64,000 bases of DNA from a virus: positions 1-64,000 of IMG/VR virus record IMGVR_UViG_3300013093_000022, one strand, 5' to 3'. Every line of letters starts with the position of its first letter. Within the stretch, counting starts at the first letter, position 1. This document shows, one piece after another, positions 21,131 to 29,034 of this stretch. The translations under genes and the position numbers were made by a program. The notes below the pieces were generated by a model. It did no database searches. It was not told the DNA's origin and saw nothing but the letters and a program-made list of their open reading frames with translations.

Positions 21131-21541
21131 TTAGGCGTCGTTAGAGGCGAGCTCAACCAGTCTGGAGTCAAGTTCGGGCCGGGACTCCTCAACCCACTCG
21201 CCCTCGATCCGACTGATCAATGCGGCCCTCATCACGGTCTCCCCATCGGGCACACCGTTGACGCGGGAGAGGGCCCCCATGACCCCCTGTTCCCTTGACA
21301 GGGCCTGCTCGGCCACCGAGCGGTCGGGGTCGTCGAAGAAAATCTCGTCAAGGGCCCACCTGTCGCCGCCGTCCCTGACGAAGACGCCGACACCCCACAC
21401 CTGCCCCAGGTTCAACTCGCTGACGACGTGCGCCGCGATGCTGGGGGCCAGGGCCAGGATGGCCAGCCGGAGCTCTGACTTCATCCCGTCGTCGGCGTAG
21501 CTCTGGATCGCCTGTGTGACGGCGTCCTGCAACTCAGTCAT
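21131..21541 (-). CDS. hypothetical protein, 136 aa
   Basis: ATG 21541, overlapping the upstream gene by 8 bp. Helical N-terminal half (LQDAVTQAIQSYADDG) and a WGVGVFVRDGGDRWALDEIFF strand region. Not recognised. Confidence 0.7.
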   Translation of the reverse strand: MTELQDAVTQAIQSYADDGMKSELRLAILALAPSIAAHVVSELNLGQVWGVGVFVRDGGDRWALDEIFFDDPDRSVAEQALSREQGVMGALSRVNGVPDGETVMRAALISRIEGEWVEESRPELDSRLVELASNDA

Positions 21542-21725
21542 TCCGCGCCTTCCTGCCGAGGGACTCCAGTGTGGACCTCTGAGACTCTACACGGGCGACG
21601 AGGTTCTCCACCAGACGGATGACCCTGTCGGTCAACACCCCCGGGGAGTCGGCGTCGTCGATCAACCCTCCCCTGACCGCCCACTGGCGGAGGGCCTGGC
21701 AGTCGGCGCACGACCAGTCAGGCAC
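21534..21725 (-). CDS. hypothetical protein, 63 aa
   Basis: GTG 21725. N-terminal DWSCADCQALRQW has a CxxC; the rest is a helix (VIRLVENLVARVESQRSTLE) suited to coiled-coil pairing. Overlaps the metallohydrolase end by 8 bp. Not recognised. Confidence 0.65.
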   Translation of the reverse strand: MPDWSCADCQALRQWAVRGGLIDDADSPGVLTDRVIRLVENLVARVESQRSTLESLGRKARND

Positions 21726-22194
21726 GGCACGACTCCCTCACCGACGTCGACGCCCCCAGGATCCGCAGGGCCAGACCGGCCTCGGGCCCCATGACCCGAG
21801 AGAGGAGGTCAATGTGGGCGGCCACGAACTCGGGGCCGTGGCTCTCCCGGGACGACCGGCTCAGGTGGTGGGCCAACTCGTGCAGGATCACGGTCTCCCG
21901 CATCGCCCACCGGCTGCCGTCGTCGTGCACCGCGATCACCCCGCCGCGCTCGTAGTGGGCCTTCTGGGCCCCCTTACGGCGTCGCACGCGGACCGGCGGT
22001 GCGCCCACCATGTCGGTGACCCGGTCGCAGTAGGCCTGGACCGACTCGAGCGACCCGAACCTCGCCTCGGGGGGCAGGGTCATCGCCACCCCCTCGATCT
22101 CGACCATCGGGTTGCCCGACCTCTCGGCACGCTCGAACAGGTCGCGGAGGACGAACTCGGCCCCGTACACGCCGCCCCTCTGGGAGTCCCTCAC
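21718..22194 (-). CDS. HExxH metallohydrolase, TIGR04338-like, 158 aa
   Basis: GTG 22194 overlaps the DUF2786 gene's stop (GTGA). Residues 105-121 read HELAHHLSRSSRESHGPEF: a zinc HExxH with a third ligand His at 119, as in SprT-like and mycobacterial TIGR04338 proteins. The preceding ALAHDDGS-like VIAVHDDGSRWAMRETVIL stretch also fits. Pairing with a DUF2786 gene mirrors the arrangement I recall in mycobacteria. A cytoplasmic protease role is possible; substrate unknown. Confidence 0.8.
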   Translation of the reverse strand: MRDSQRGGVYGAEFVLRDLFERAERSGNPMVEIEGVAMTLPPEARFGSLESVQAYCDRVTDMVGAPPVRVRRRKGAQKAHYERGGVIAVHDDGSRWAMRETVILHELAHHLSRSSRESHGPEFVAAHIDLLSRVMGPEAGLALRILGASTSVRESCRA

Positions 22195-23213
22195 GCCCCG
22201 ATCTCCCTCTTGTTCGCGATCGAGCCACGGCCGCCCAGGCTGGCGCTGTCGGCGGCCCGGCCACCGGCCTCGCGGGCACCGTAGGAGGTGGCACCCGAGT
22301 GGCCGCCACGGTAGGTGCCCCGGGCGCGGGCCTTGGCCGGGGCGTAGAAATCGGCGACCGCCTGCTTCTTGGAGGCCAGCACCAACTCAGTGCCCGAGTT
22401 GCGGGACTGGTCGTCGAGCGCGGCCACGTACTCGGCCAGGATCTCCCGGGTCCAGTCGTCGCCGGTGTCGCGCAGCAACTCCATCACCTCGATGACCGTG
22501 CTGGACGTGTCGTCCAGGTCGTCGAGGTCGAGCCCGTGACGGACACGGAACCAGACACTGAACTCGGGGGTGGGGACGCCCTCCTCGTCGAGGTGGGGCC
22601 GGTCGGCCCTCTCCTTCTCGGCGTCGATGATGGCCTGCTCGCGCTCACGCTTGGCTAGGGCCAGGCGGCGCGAGATCCGGGACGAGAAACCGTCCTGGAA
22701 GTTGAGACGGGCGGTCAGCCACGGCACCGGCACGTAGCCGCCGGGAATCCACTCGCAGTCTGGGCCGCGACCGTAGTGTCCGTCGCGGTACACAGTCTCC
22801 TTTTTCCACTCGTTCGACTTCTTGAACGCCTCCACGAAGTTGTGGAGTTGGATCGTCAGCGAGGCGAACAGGGCCTCGGAGACGTCGATGTCCTCGGCGA
22901 ACCCGAAGGCGTACACGCGGGTGGCGTTTGAGGCGATGGTCACCTCGATGTCGTTGGCGGCCGCGATTCCCAGATAGAGGTCGGTGAGGGTTCTCAGGCC
23001 CCTGCTGCCCCGTTCGCCGATGTGGATTGTGCGCTGGACCGGGACGGTGCGCTGCTTCTGCACCGTGGCGTGCCGGGCCCGGGCCAGGTCGACCGAGTGC
23101 AGGGTCGCCAACGACTGGGCCTTCTCCATGAAGACCGCCGCCTCGGACTCGGTCCCAGCGTTCTCCGCTTGGTTGAGAAGTTTCGAGATCTTTTCGAGCA
23201 TTGATTGACTCAT
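22191..23213 (-). CDS. DUF2786-domain protein, 340 aa
   Basis: ATG 23213 lies exactly 9 nt after element copy G. Residues 4-45 (MLEKISKLLNQAENAGTESE, ...FMEKAQSLATLHSVDLARAR) match DUF2786: a helical repeat with EA and KAQxLA motifs. The middle holds a long alpha/beta region, then charged helices, and the last 60 residues are low-complexity Gly/Ala/Ser-rich. Function of DUF2786 is unknown; it precedes the metallohydrolase in the same transcript. Confidence 0.8.
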   Translation of the reverse strand: MSQSMLEKISKLLNQAENAGTESEAAVFMEKAQSLATLHSVDLARARHATVQKQRTVPVQRTIHIGERGSRGLRTLTDLYLGIAAANDIEVTIASNATRVYAFGFAEDIDVSEALFASLTIQLHNFVEAFKKSNEWKKETVYRDGHYGRGPDCEWIPGGYVPVPWLTARLNFQDGFSSRISRRLALAKREREQAIIDAEKERADRPHLDEEGVPTPEFSVWFRVRHGLDLDDLDDTSSTVIEVMELLRDTGDDWTREILAEYVAALDDQSRNSGTELVLASKKQAVADFYAPAKARARGTYRGGHSGATSYGAREAGGRAADSASLGGRGSIANKREIGA

Positions 23214-23222
23214 AACCGTTCC

Positions 23223-23249
23223 AACCATAGACACCCAGACTTTATTCCC
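23223..23249 (-). promoter_or_regulatory. GGGAATAA-N16-GTT promoter-like element, copy G
   Basis: Minus strand GGGAATAA-N16-GTTG, then 9 nt (GGAACGGTT, identical to copy B) before the ATG at 23213. The TAA 23242-23244 is the stop codon of 23242-23451. Confidence 0.7.
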
Positions 23250-23451
23250 GGCCCGGGAAAATCTTTTTCACCCTCTCGGGCCGGAAGCTGCGCCAGCAGT
23301 AGTGGCCGGGTGGGCCGCCGACGAAGGTCAGCGACAGCCTCCCATCCTTCGAGTAGGTGGCGTACTTGTACTTGAACCTGCCCCTCTCGTGGGTGATGGC
23401 CATGACCATCCCGGGCTCGATCACCTGGCGCTTGATCCTGATCTCTGTCAC
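23242..23451 (-). CDS. hypothetical protein, 69 aa
   Basis: GTG 23451 with AAGGAG upstream. Beta-rich basic protein with YCWRSFRPERVKKIFPG at the end; stop codon embedded in element copy G. Resembles small conserved mycobacteriophage proteins of unknown function. Confidence 0.7.
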   Translation of the reverse strand: MTEIRIKRQVIEPGMVMAITHERGRFKYKYATYSKDGRLSLTFVGGPPGHYCWRSFRPERVKKIFPGRE

Positions 23452-23487
23452 GCGGGGAACTCCTTCTCGATGCGATCAGATTCCACC

Positions 23488-23493
23488 ATTATA
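23488..23493 (-). promoter_or_regulatory. candidate -10 box TATAAT
   Basis: Perfect TATAAT on the minus strand about 37 nt before the GTG of 23242-23451, in an AT-rich stretch. No good -35 hexamer at 16-18 bp, so it is tentative. Confidence 0.35.
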
Positions 23494-23650
23494 TATTTGC
23501 AGCCATAAAGAAACCCCTGATCAGAAGCCAAAAACGAGTTAGCTGGAAGTGTTCGTGCAGCACAGAAAAAAGATCAAAAAAGTTCTTGACATTGGAACAC
23601 AACAGGATTCGCCGGACAAGGGTCAACAGCAAAACAGCCCCACCTGGGGC
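23494..23650. other. intergenic gap, AT-richer
   Basis: No accepted gene. Holds the TATAAT box at its left border, runs of A, and a hairpin terminator at its right end (23636-23651). A plus-strand TTGACA at 23583 lacks a matching -10. Confidence 0.45.
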
Positions 23651-23651
23651 T
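23636..23651 (-). terminator. probable rho-independent terminator
   Basis: Minus strand hairpin AGCCCCA/TGGGGCT (7-bp stem, 2-nt loop) followed by GTTTTGCTGTT. It ends the transcript carrying the papain-like peptidase and 23756-24217. Confidence 0.6.
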
Positions 23652-23746
23652 TAGCGAACCTCAATCACACCCAGGCGCAGCAGCACCGCGTACAGGTGGA
23701 CGACAGGGCACCTCAACAGACGGACGAGGGCCTGGTGTGCCTCCAC
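23651..23746 (-). CDS. possible micro-protein, 31 aa
   Basis: GTG 23746 with AAAGGGT upstream to TAA 23651, 9 nt after the preceding gene's stop. Hydrophobic helix (VRLLRCPVVHLYAVLLRLG). Its stop overlaps the terminator hairpin. Tentative. Confidence 0.3.
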   Translation of the reverse strand: MEAHQALVRLLRCPVVHLYAVLLRLGVIEVR

Positions 23747-23755
23747 ACCCTTTGC

Positions 23756-24217
23756 TCACTCGACTATGGCGGCGATACATCCGATGCTGCCCAAGACGTC
23801 CTGGATGACGGCGGCGGTTCCCGGCGACGAACACGACACCACGATCGGGCGGCTCCCCTTAGCCCACCCGGCCTCGACGCGCAGTCCGGTCGGCCGGGCC
23901 CTCACCGGGTCCAGGATCTCAGCCAACGGCAGCTCGGCCGCCGCCTGGGCCTCTCGCCGGGTGTCGTACCAGTGCTGCAGGGTCCAACCCCGGCTCGGGT
24001 GGTTGTACCAGTGCTGCCACACCAAGTCGTCGGTGTGGTTCACGACGGCATGGATCAGTTCGATGTGCCAAACGCTCTTCAGCGTGGCACGGCGGAACCT
24101 GTGTCCGCCACGGCCGTGCTCCCGCCGGAACCGCCTCACGTCGCGCTGCAAAGAGTCGACGACCGGGTCGTCGTCGTTGCTTCTTACCCGCTGCCACCGA
24201 TAGGCGTCAAAATCCAC
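23756..24217 (-). CDS. hypothetical protein, 153 aa
   Basis: GTG 24217, 10 nt after the stop of a membrane micro-protein. Arg/His/Trp-rich middle (WHIELIHAVVNHTDDLVWQH) and a C-terminal alpha/beta half ending VIQDVLGSIGCIAAIVE. Unrecognised. Confidence 0.68.
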   Translation of the reverse strand: MDFDAYRWQRVRSNDDDPVVDSLQRDVRRFRREHGRGGHRFRRATLKSVWHIELIHAVVNHTDDLVWQHWYNHPSRGWTLQHWYDTRREAQAAAELPLAEILDPVRARPTGLRVEAGWAKGSRPIVVSCSSPGTAAVIQDVLGSIGCIAAIVE

Positions 24218-24227
24218 ACCGGGAAGG

Positions 24228-24335
24228 CTACCAATGCCACTTGCCGGTTGTCACACGGTCGGCGATCTCAGTGCCCAGGTGCAGGGTGCCGTAGAGCGAC
24301 AGGAAGGCCACCAGAAGCACCGCCGCGACCGTCAC
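24228..24335 (-). CDS. membrane micro-protein, 35 aa
   Basis: GTG 24335 to TAG 24228 between the peptidase and 23756-24217. One transmembrane helix (VTVAAVLLVAFLSLYGTLHL) and a short charged tail. Length fits a small membrane partner or holin-like peptide, but nothing proves that. Confidence 0.48.
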   Translation of the reverse strand: MTVAAVLLVAFLSLYGTLHLGTEIADRVTTGKWHW

Positions 24336-24361
24336 CGGGGGGCCTCAGTGGTTTCCGCGAG

Positions 24362-25138
24362 TCATGACTTCGTGGCCTTGCTCGACTGGGGGGCGATGAT
24401 GTCCCCTTGGTCGGCCAGGAGTTTGGCGTACTCACTGAGCCGGATCCTCGCCTGGCCGGCCGACAGGCCGGGGCCGCCGCCCCACGAGGTGCCCCAACTG
24501 TTGAGAATCACCACGTAGTCGTCGGCCGACAGGCCGGGCAGCGCCCGACCGTACTCGACGCCCTGGATCAGGTACTCGTGTCCGCCCTGGACCGTCTGGT
24601 CGTTCAGCGGGCCGACCGTGATGATCCCGGTGCTCAGGTCGGGGGTGAACATCGACGACGTCCACGACGTGCCGGTGATGACCGGCTGGGTCTGGATCGC
24701 GGCCTGGAACTGGGGAACCGTGTAGCAGTGCAGGTAGCTCTCGATGTAGCTCAGCGACTGGGCGGCCTTCGCGACGCCCAGACCCGACGAGCCTTGGTCG
24801 TTCGGCGGGTAGTACTGGTCGGGGCCGAAGCCGTCGAGGTGTGTCGCGAGGCTGTAGAGGCCCAAGGCGTCCTTCTCGTCGAGCGAGACCTTCCCCTCCC
24901 GGCACGGGGCGAACATGTGGCAGTTCAGGAGCTGTGCCATCGCGTTGCCTGTGCACGACCCGACCTGACCCTGGTTGAGGACCGGCGTGTTGTGGGTCCA
25001 GACGACGGTCTTCCTGACGACCGACGCGGGGTCGGCCTCAAAGGTGAAGGCCCGACTCCGGCTGTCGTGCTCGACGTGCCGGGACAGCGGGTACGGGGTG
25101 TCGATCTTGGCGAACCTGTGCAGGAAAGTGTGGGTCAC
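24362..25138 (-). CDS. papain-like (C1-type) cysteine peptidase, 258 aa
   Basis: GTG 25138 with GTGAGGAGG upstream. Catalytic Cys62 in NQGQVGSCTGNA with the oxyanion Gln six residues before it, His187 in GGHEYLIQGVEY, Asn213 in ILNSWGTSWGGGPG: the full C1 family triad in order. No signal peptide, so it should act in the cytoplasm or in the virion. The N-terminal 45 residues could be a short propeptide. Papain-like enzymes are unusual in phages; roles in prohead maturation, host takeover or virion entry are all possible. Confidence 0.86.
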   Translation of the reverse strand: MTHTFLHRFAKIDTPYPLSRHVEHDSRSRAFTFEADPASVVRKTVVWTHNTPVLNQGQVGSCTGNAMAQLLNCHMFAPCREGKVSLDEKDALGLYSLATHLDGFGPDQYYPPNDQGSSGLGVAKAAQSLSYIESYLHCYTVPQFQAAIQTQPVITGTSWTSSMFTPDLSTGIITVGPLNDQTVQGGHEYLIQGVEYGRALPGLSADDYVVILNSWGTSWGGGPGLSAGQARIRLSEYAKLLADQGDIIAPQSSKATKS

Positions 25139-25209
25139 TGTGCCTCCTCACCCTTAGATGGGGCGGGGCGGGTCGCCGCACATCGCAGCCTTCGGCGACC
25201 CGGCACCGG

Positions 25210-25473
25210 CTACTGGGACTTCAGGATCTCAGCCAGCCTACTCTGGGCCACCTCAAGATCGTAACGAGCCGAGTTCAATTTCATCTCGGCGTCGGCCACG
25301 GCCAACTCGGCCCGCTCCCTCTTGTACTCAGGGGTTGACTCCCGCGCCGCTTGGGCCTCCACGCACGACTTGTGGGCCATCATGTTGTCCCTGAAGTGGC
25401 GCAGCGGAGGGGTCGGGGTCTCTATCTGCTGGTGGCATATCCCGCACGGGCCGTACCCCTCAAGAATCGCCAC
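25210..25473 (-). CDS. zinc-knuckle coiled-coil protein, 87 aa
   Basis: GTG 25473 overlaps the upstream gene by 14 bp. CGICHQQI near residue 10 and HKSC near residue 35 match the knuckle of 6858-7148; residues 45-87 form a long charged coiled coil. Perhaps an adaptor or dimeric nucleic-acid-binding protein. Confidence 0.7.
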   Translation of the reverse strand: MAILEGYGPCGICHQQIETPTPPLRHFRDNMMAHKSCVEAQAARESTPEYKRERAELAVADAEMKLNSARYDLEVAQSRLAEILKSQ

Positions 25474-25633
25474 CGGTCTCTCCCATCTCCTGCTCCTTCA
25501 AGGCTATCGCGTGGGCCATGAACGCCTCGGCGTCCTCCCTGTACACGAAGCTGCCGACGTCTTGGGCCTTCCACTCGTCGTTGACGATGTAGACGGTCTC
25601 CTCGTAGATCTTGAACCCCTCTGCGGCCTTCAC
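25460..25633 (-). CDS. hypothetical protein, 57 aa
   Basis: GTG 25633 with GAAAGGGGG upstream. Beta-alpha protein (YEETVYIVNDEWKAQDVGSF) with an acidic helix at the end. Similar small proteins are common in phages; function unknown. Confidence 0.66.
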   Translation of the reverse strand: MKAAEGFKIYEETVYIVNDEWKAQDVGSFVYREDAEAFMAHAIALKEQEMGETGGDS

Positions 25634-25644
25634 CGAGCCCCCTT

Positions 25645-26058
25645 TCAGTAGATGTTCTTCTTGCGCGGCTCGTCGCTGATCGTGCCGTCGGGCCGGATGA
25701 ACCCGGGCTCCTCCAAGACGCCTTTGGTGATCTCGAACTGCTGCCGGTCGTGGTCGAACTCGGCCAGCTTCGTCACCCGGTCGTTCACGATCACCCTCGG
25801 GATCCAGTACAGGTTGTTGTCGGCCGGGTCGTCGGCCACCTCGGGGTCCCACTGGACCGAGACGATGAGCCCGATCTCGGCGCACCGGTTGATGGCCTCC
25901 TGCTCGAAGGCGAACTTGATGTCCGACTCCTGCTTCAGTGAGCTGACCCCCCGGAACGAGTGCTTCACCCGCAACTGGTAGACGATCTCCTGGAGCCTCT
26001 TGCGCTCCGAGTCGTACAGGTCCTTGATGCCGTCGCTGCGGCCCTGACTCATCTTCAT
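25645..26058 (-). CDS. hypothetical protein, 137 aa
   Basis: ATG 26058. N-terminal helices with many charges (IKDLYDSERKRLQEIVYQLR), then a beta-rich half with YWIPRVIVNDR. First gene after the strong terminator at 26079-26107, so it should have its own promoter nearby, which I could not identify. Confidence 0.7.
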   Translation of the reverse strand: MKMSQGRSDGIKDLYDSERKRLQEIVYQLRVKHSFRGVSSLKQESDIKFAFEQEAINRCAEIGLIVSVQWDPEVADDPADNNLYWIPRVIVNDRVTKLAEFDHDRQQFEITKGVLEEPGFIRPDGTISDEPRKKNIY

Positions 26059-26078
26059 GGGGTGATCTTAAGGTAAAA

Positions 26079-26107
26079 GGCCCGGGGGGCACAAAGCCCC
26101 CCGGGCC
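26079..26107 (-). terminator. strong rho-independent terminator
   Basis: Twelve-base perfect stem (GGCCCGGGGGGC/GCCCCCCGGGCC) with a 5-nt loop; on the minus strand it is followed by TTTTACC. It closes the long replication/recombination transcript that ends with 26161-27153. Confidence 0.85.
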
Positions 26108-26109
26108 CT

Positions 26110-26150
26110 GGGCGTCCTCACAGGGGAAGGAGTACCCCGCTGGGACGCCC
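26110..26150 (-). other. second stem-loop upstream of the terminator
   Basis: Eight-base outer stem GGGCGTCC/GGACGCCC enclosing an inner GGGG/CCCC stem, immediately before the terminator on the minus strand. Could be a stabilising 3' structure or an RNA element. Confidence 0.5.
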
Positions 26151-26160
26151 GAAGCCCTAC

Positions 26161-27153
26161 CTAGGGAAGCAGCCTCTCGCACGACGTGCAACGCTTGATC
26201 ATCCGCTCGGTGTCGAGGGCCAGGTCTCCGCCCAGCGACTGCATCCTCATGCGGGTCGGCCAGTCCAGCATCCCGGCCACCTGGGTGAAGGCCTGGACCA
26301 CGTCGTAGACGGTCGCCGAGTCGGGAAGCTGGTTCACGATCGCCATCACCTCGTCGAGCACTTGGCGCTTCAGTCCGTACTCGACCGCGAGCTGGTGGGC
26401 GAAGGCCTGAAGGCTTCCCGGCACCGGGATCTCGGCGGTCGCCGCGTACAGCTCCAGCGACCTCTCCAGCCCTCCCAAGACCCGGCCGGCCGCCTCCTCC
26501 ATCTCCTCCAAGACGTCGTCGACCGTCAGGCCCTTGATGGCGATCTCGCCCAGCTTCTGGGCCGACGTCATCCCATTCGAGCACACCAAGCGCTCCAGGT
26601 AAGACACCACGACCGGGTTCTTCGCCTCATGGGGGCGGGTGAGTATGCGGACACCGCCGTGGGTCACGTCGCCCACCAAGGGCCGGAAGGGCACGCTCTG
26701 GGGGTTCGGCACGTCGACTGAGTGGACCCTCGACACGACGTCGATGTGGAGTGAGTCGAAGTCCTGGTAGACCTTGACCTGGTCGTCGGGCCGGAAGACC
26801 CTCGCCACGATCTGGCCGACCCGGTCGGTCGGCACCGTCACCACGTCCGGCGACTGGATTGACACCAACTCCCCACGGGTGTCGACGTACACGTTGACGG
26901 TGTTCTCGGCCTGCTGCTCCGCCCAATAGTTCAGGGTCTGCGCCCGGAACTCAGGCGGGCACCGCTTGATGTAGGTCGACGGGACGTGCAGGAACTTCGC
27001 CAGCACCGAGGTGCCGAGGTCGTCGAGCGAGAACTGCTCACCGCCCACAGTCACCGACTCGGCCCAGTCCTGGACCTTCAGATCGCCCAAGGAACACGAG
27101 ATCACCATCTCGGTCGCCGGGGCCAGGTGTTCCGACAACTCCGAAACCAACAC
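26161..27153 (-). CDS. DUF932-like protein, 330 aa
   Basis: GTG 27153 with GAAGGAGA upstream. The middle has VVSYLERLVCSNGMTSAQK, reminiscent of the R-x-x-C-x-N-G-M block of DUF932 phage/plasmid proteins, preceded by strands (ILTRPHEAKNP). The last residues CTSCERLLP carry a CxxC. A clearer DUF932 member lies at 45444-46502. The biochemical role of the family is unknown; assignment here is by remote resemblance. Confidence 0.55.
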   Translation of the reverse strand: MLVSELSEHLAPATEMVISCSLGDLKVQDWAESVTVGGEQFSLDDLGTSVLAKFLHVPSTYIKRCPPEFRAQTLNYWAEQQAENTVNVYVDTRGELVSIQSPDVVTVPTDRVGQIVARVFRPDDQVKVYQDFDSLHIDVVSRVHSVDVPNPQSVPFRPLVGDVTHGGVRILTRPHEAKNPVVVSYLERLVCSNGMTSAQKLGEIAIKGLTVDDVLEEMEEAAGRVLGGLERSLELYAATAEIPVPGSLQAFAHQLAVEYGLKRQVLDEVMAIVNQLPDSATVYDVVQAFTQVAGMLDWPTRMRMQSLGGDLALDTERMIKRCTSCERLLP

Positions 27154-27190
27154 GCTGATTCTCCTTCAGCTCGACAATACCGAAATCATA

Positions 27191-28342
27191 TCAGGACAGG
27201 CGGGGAACCTGCAGCAGGGACCAGTTGACGCTCAGCTTGGAGTGCCCGCCCGACGACGAGACCGTGCTGTAGACGTATGGGATCGCGGTCGCACTGTTGA
27301 CGGAGTCGACCAGGCCCGGGTTCGGGCCCACATGGCCCTGGAACTGGACGGTTCCGCCGGTGTAGGCGGACCCCGCCCCCAACGGTATGGGGGGGCCGAA
27401 CAGGCTCCAAGGCCTCCCCCCGAGGGATGAGTAGACCTGGGCCGCGTACGAGTTCCCGCTCTTGGTCACGCTCGACACGAAGCTGTAGCCCTGCAGTCCA
27501 CGCCGCATGCCCCGCTGGGCACGCTGCATCGCGTAATGGCCGAACGACAGGGGCCCGTGGCTGGTCATCGGCCCGGAGACGGTCTGCACCGGCTGGACCG
27601 CAGTCGGGTCCGGCCCCCACCCGACCCCGTTGAAGAACTCCCAGTCCCGGTCCACCGGCTGCCCCGGCGTCGACGTGTACCCGACACGGGACCAGCCCTT
27701 GCGGGCGGCGTACACGTAGTTGGTGGAGCTGCCCAGACCGTACAGGTACATGTATGGGGCGGTCGTGGACGACCACTGAAGCCCGGCCGAGAAGTTGACC
27801 GCGTCGGCACCGCTCACGGCCTGGGGAATGGCCTCCTCGGTACGCAGGTCGACCGTGTTGACGGCCTGGTTGTAGAACCAGCTCTGGACGACGGCGGACG
27901 TGTCGGATCCCCTCACGACGCTGTTCAGGGTCCACAGCATGTCCACCCCCCGGGACGCCGCCGCCGTCAGGGTCCGGGTGTCGGACGGTGTCGTCATCGG
28001 GATCTCGTACCCGCTCCTGACGACCGAGTAGGAGCCCGAGGCGGCGTTCAGGCTCACCCAGTTGGGGCTCGAGTCGACTGAGTAGGCCGAGTAGGCGGCG
28101 GGGTCCGACGCGGACGAGGTCGCCGACAGCCAACGGGCCCGACTCAGCATCAGGAAGTTCGGGCCGCCCATCGACGGAGACGTCGTGGGGTGGAAGTGGA
28201 CCGGCACCACACCGGCCAGGTTGCTCGGGTCGTAGATCTGCCCGGGCCTCTGGTCGGAGGCGCTGCGGACCGAGGTCGTGACCGACAGTCCCGCCGCATC
28301 GACCGCGTTGGAAGGGACCTGCTGCAGGGGGCCGGAGGCCAC
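27191..28342 (-). CDS. hypothetical protein, 383 aa, beta-rich
   Basis: GTG 28342 overlaps the upstream stop. Ser/Gly/Thr/Val/Trp-rich with repeated short strands (for instance GWSRVGYTSTPGQPVDRDWE, GHYAMQRAQRGMRRG), which suggests a beta-propeller or lectin-like fold. No signal peptide. It could be a virion protein placed outside the tail block, but nothing shows this directly. Confidence 0.68.
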   Translation of the reverse strand: MASGPLQQVPSNAVDAAGLSVTTSVRSASDQRPGQIYDPSNLAGVVPVHFHPTTSPSMGGPNFLMLSRARWLSATSSASDPAAYSAYSVDSSPNWVSLNAASGSYSVVRSGYEIPMTTPSDTRTLTAAASRGVDMLWTLNSVVRGSDTSAVVQSWFYNQAVNTVDLRTEEAIPQAVSGADAVNFSAGLQWSSTTAPYMYLYGLGSSTNYVYAARKGWSRVGYTSTPGQPVDRDWEFFNGVGWGPDPTAVQPVQTVSGPMTSHGPLSFGHYAMQRAQRGMRRGLQGYSFVSSVTKSGNSYAAQVYSSLGGRPWSLFGPPIPLGAGSAYTGGTVQFQGHVGPNPGLVDSVNSATAIPYVYSTVSSSGGHSKLSVNWSLLQVPRLS

Positions 28343-29034
28343 TACTCCTCCTCGACTTGGTCGCTGATTGAGACGACCTGGACGTCGTCGTCGTCGGGGG
28401 GCTCATCAAAGCTCTCCCCGCGCAGCACGGCCTGGATCTGGGGCCAGTCCTCCGGGTCGGTGAACTTCCGCAAGACCTCAATCATCCGGCCGTACTGGAC
28501 GCGCATCTGGGCGCGGTCCAGGTCGCCCTCCGACTTGCGCTTGATCTCGTCGAACTTCGCCGCCGCCGCCGCGCCCTCGGCCGGGGTCACCTGCGTGCGG
28601 GGGTCGATCAGGGTCTCGTAGCCCCGAATCATCATGGTCTGGTAGTAGCTCGCCGCGTTCAGGATCGTCCCGACCCCGGTCTGCCAGTCCTGGCCGAACT
28701 GGACGGCGCACTCCTCTTGGATGCGGCGAAGGATCGCCCCGGCCGGCGACTGGACGTCAAAGTGCCGGGTCCGGTGGTTGTAGAGGCACGACCGGGTGAT
28801 CTCAGGCAGCCGGTCGGCCTTGCGCTTCAGGTTGTGTGACTCCAGGGTGTCGAGGATGTCGGGAATCGTGAACGCCCGGGCCAGCATCTTGTTGACGAGG
28901 CTCATGATCACCGGGTCCTGGCAGACCCGGCACCGTGTCGAGGGGTAGCTCTCCAGCTTGCCCTCCTGGCGGGCCTGGTGGACCCACCGGTCGACGGTCT
29001 TGTCGACGAACGCCGACATGTCGGGGCTAGTCAC
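28342..29034 (-). CDS. CxxC/helical protein, possible terminase small-subunit-like, 230 aa
   Basis: Starts near 29034 (MTSPDMSAFVDKTVDRWVHQ) and overlaps the upstream gene by 8 bp. Residues 35-90 hold CRVCQDPVI and a FTIPDILDTLESHNLKRKAD plus SCLYNHRTRHF pattern resembling a zinc/helix-turn-helix DNA-binding unit; the C-terminal half is helical and ends in an acidic tail. The layout resembles some small terminases, but no large terminase is in the window. Tentative. Confidence 0.5.
   Translation of the reverse strand: MTSPDMSAFVDKTVDRWVHQARQEGKLESYPSTRCRVCQDPVIMSLVNKMLARAFTIPDILDTLESHNLKRKADRLPEITRSCLYNHRTRHFDVQSPAGAILRRIQEECAVQFGQDWQTGVGTILNAASYYQTMMIRGYETLIDPRTQVTPAEGAAAAAKFDEIKRKSEGDLDRAQMRVQYGRMIEVLRKFTDPEDWPQIQAVLRGESFDEPPDDDDVQVVSISDQVEEE

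Noticed and set aside
23583-23612. Plus-strand TTGACA as a promoter
   Set aside because: No -10-like hexamer 16-18 bp downstream and no plus-strand gene to serve.
27186-28481. 431-aa minus-strand ORF in another frame over 27191-28342
   Set aside because: Arg/Gly/Pro-rich shadow; the 383-aa frame has normal composition and start/stop overlap.
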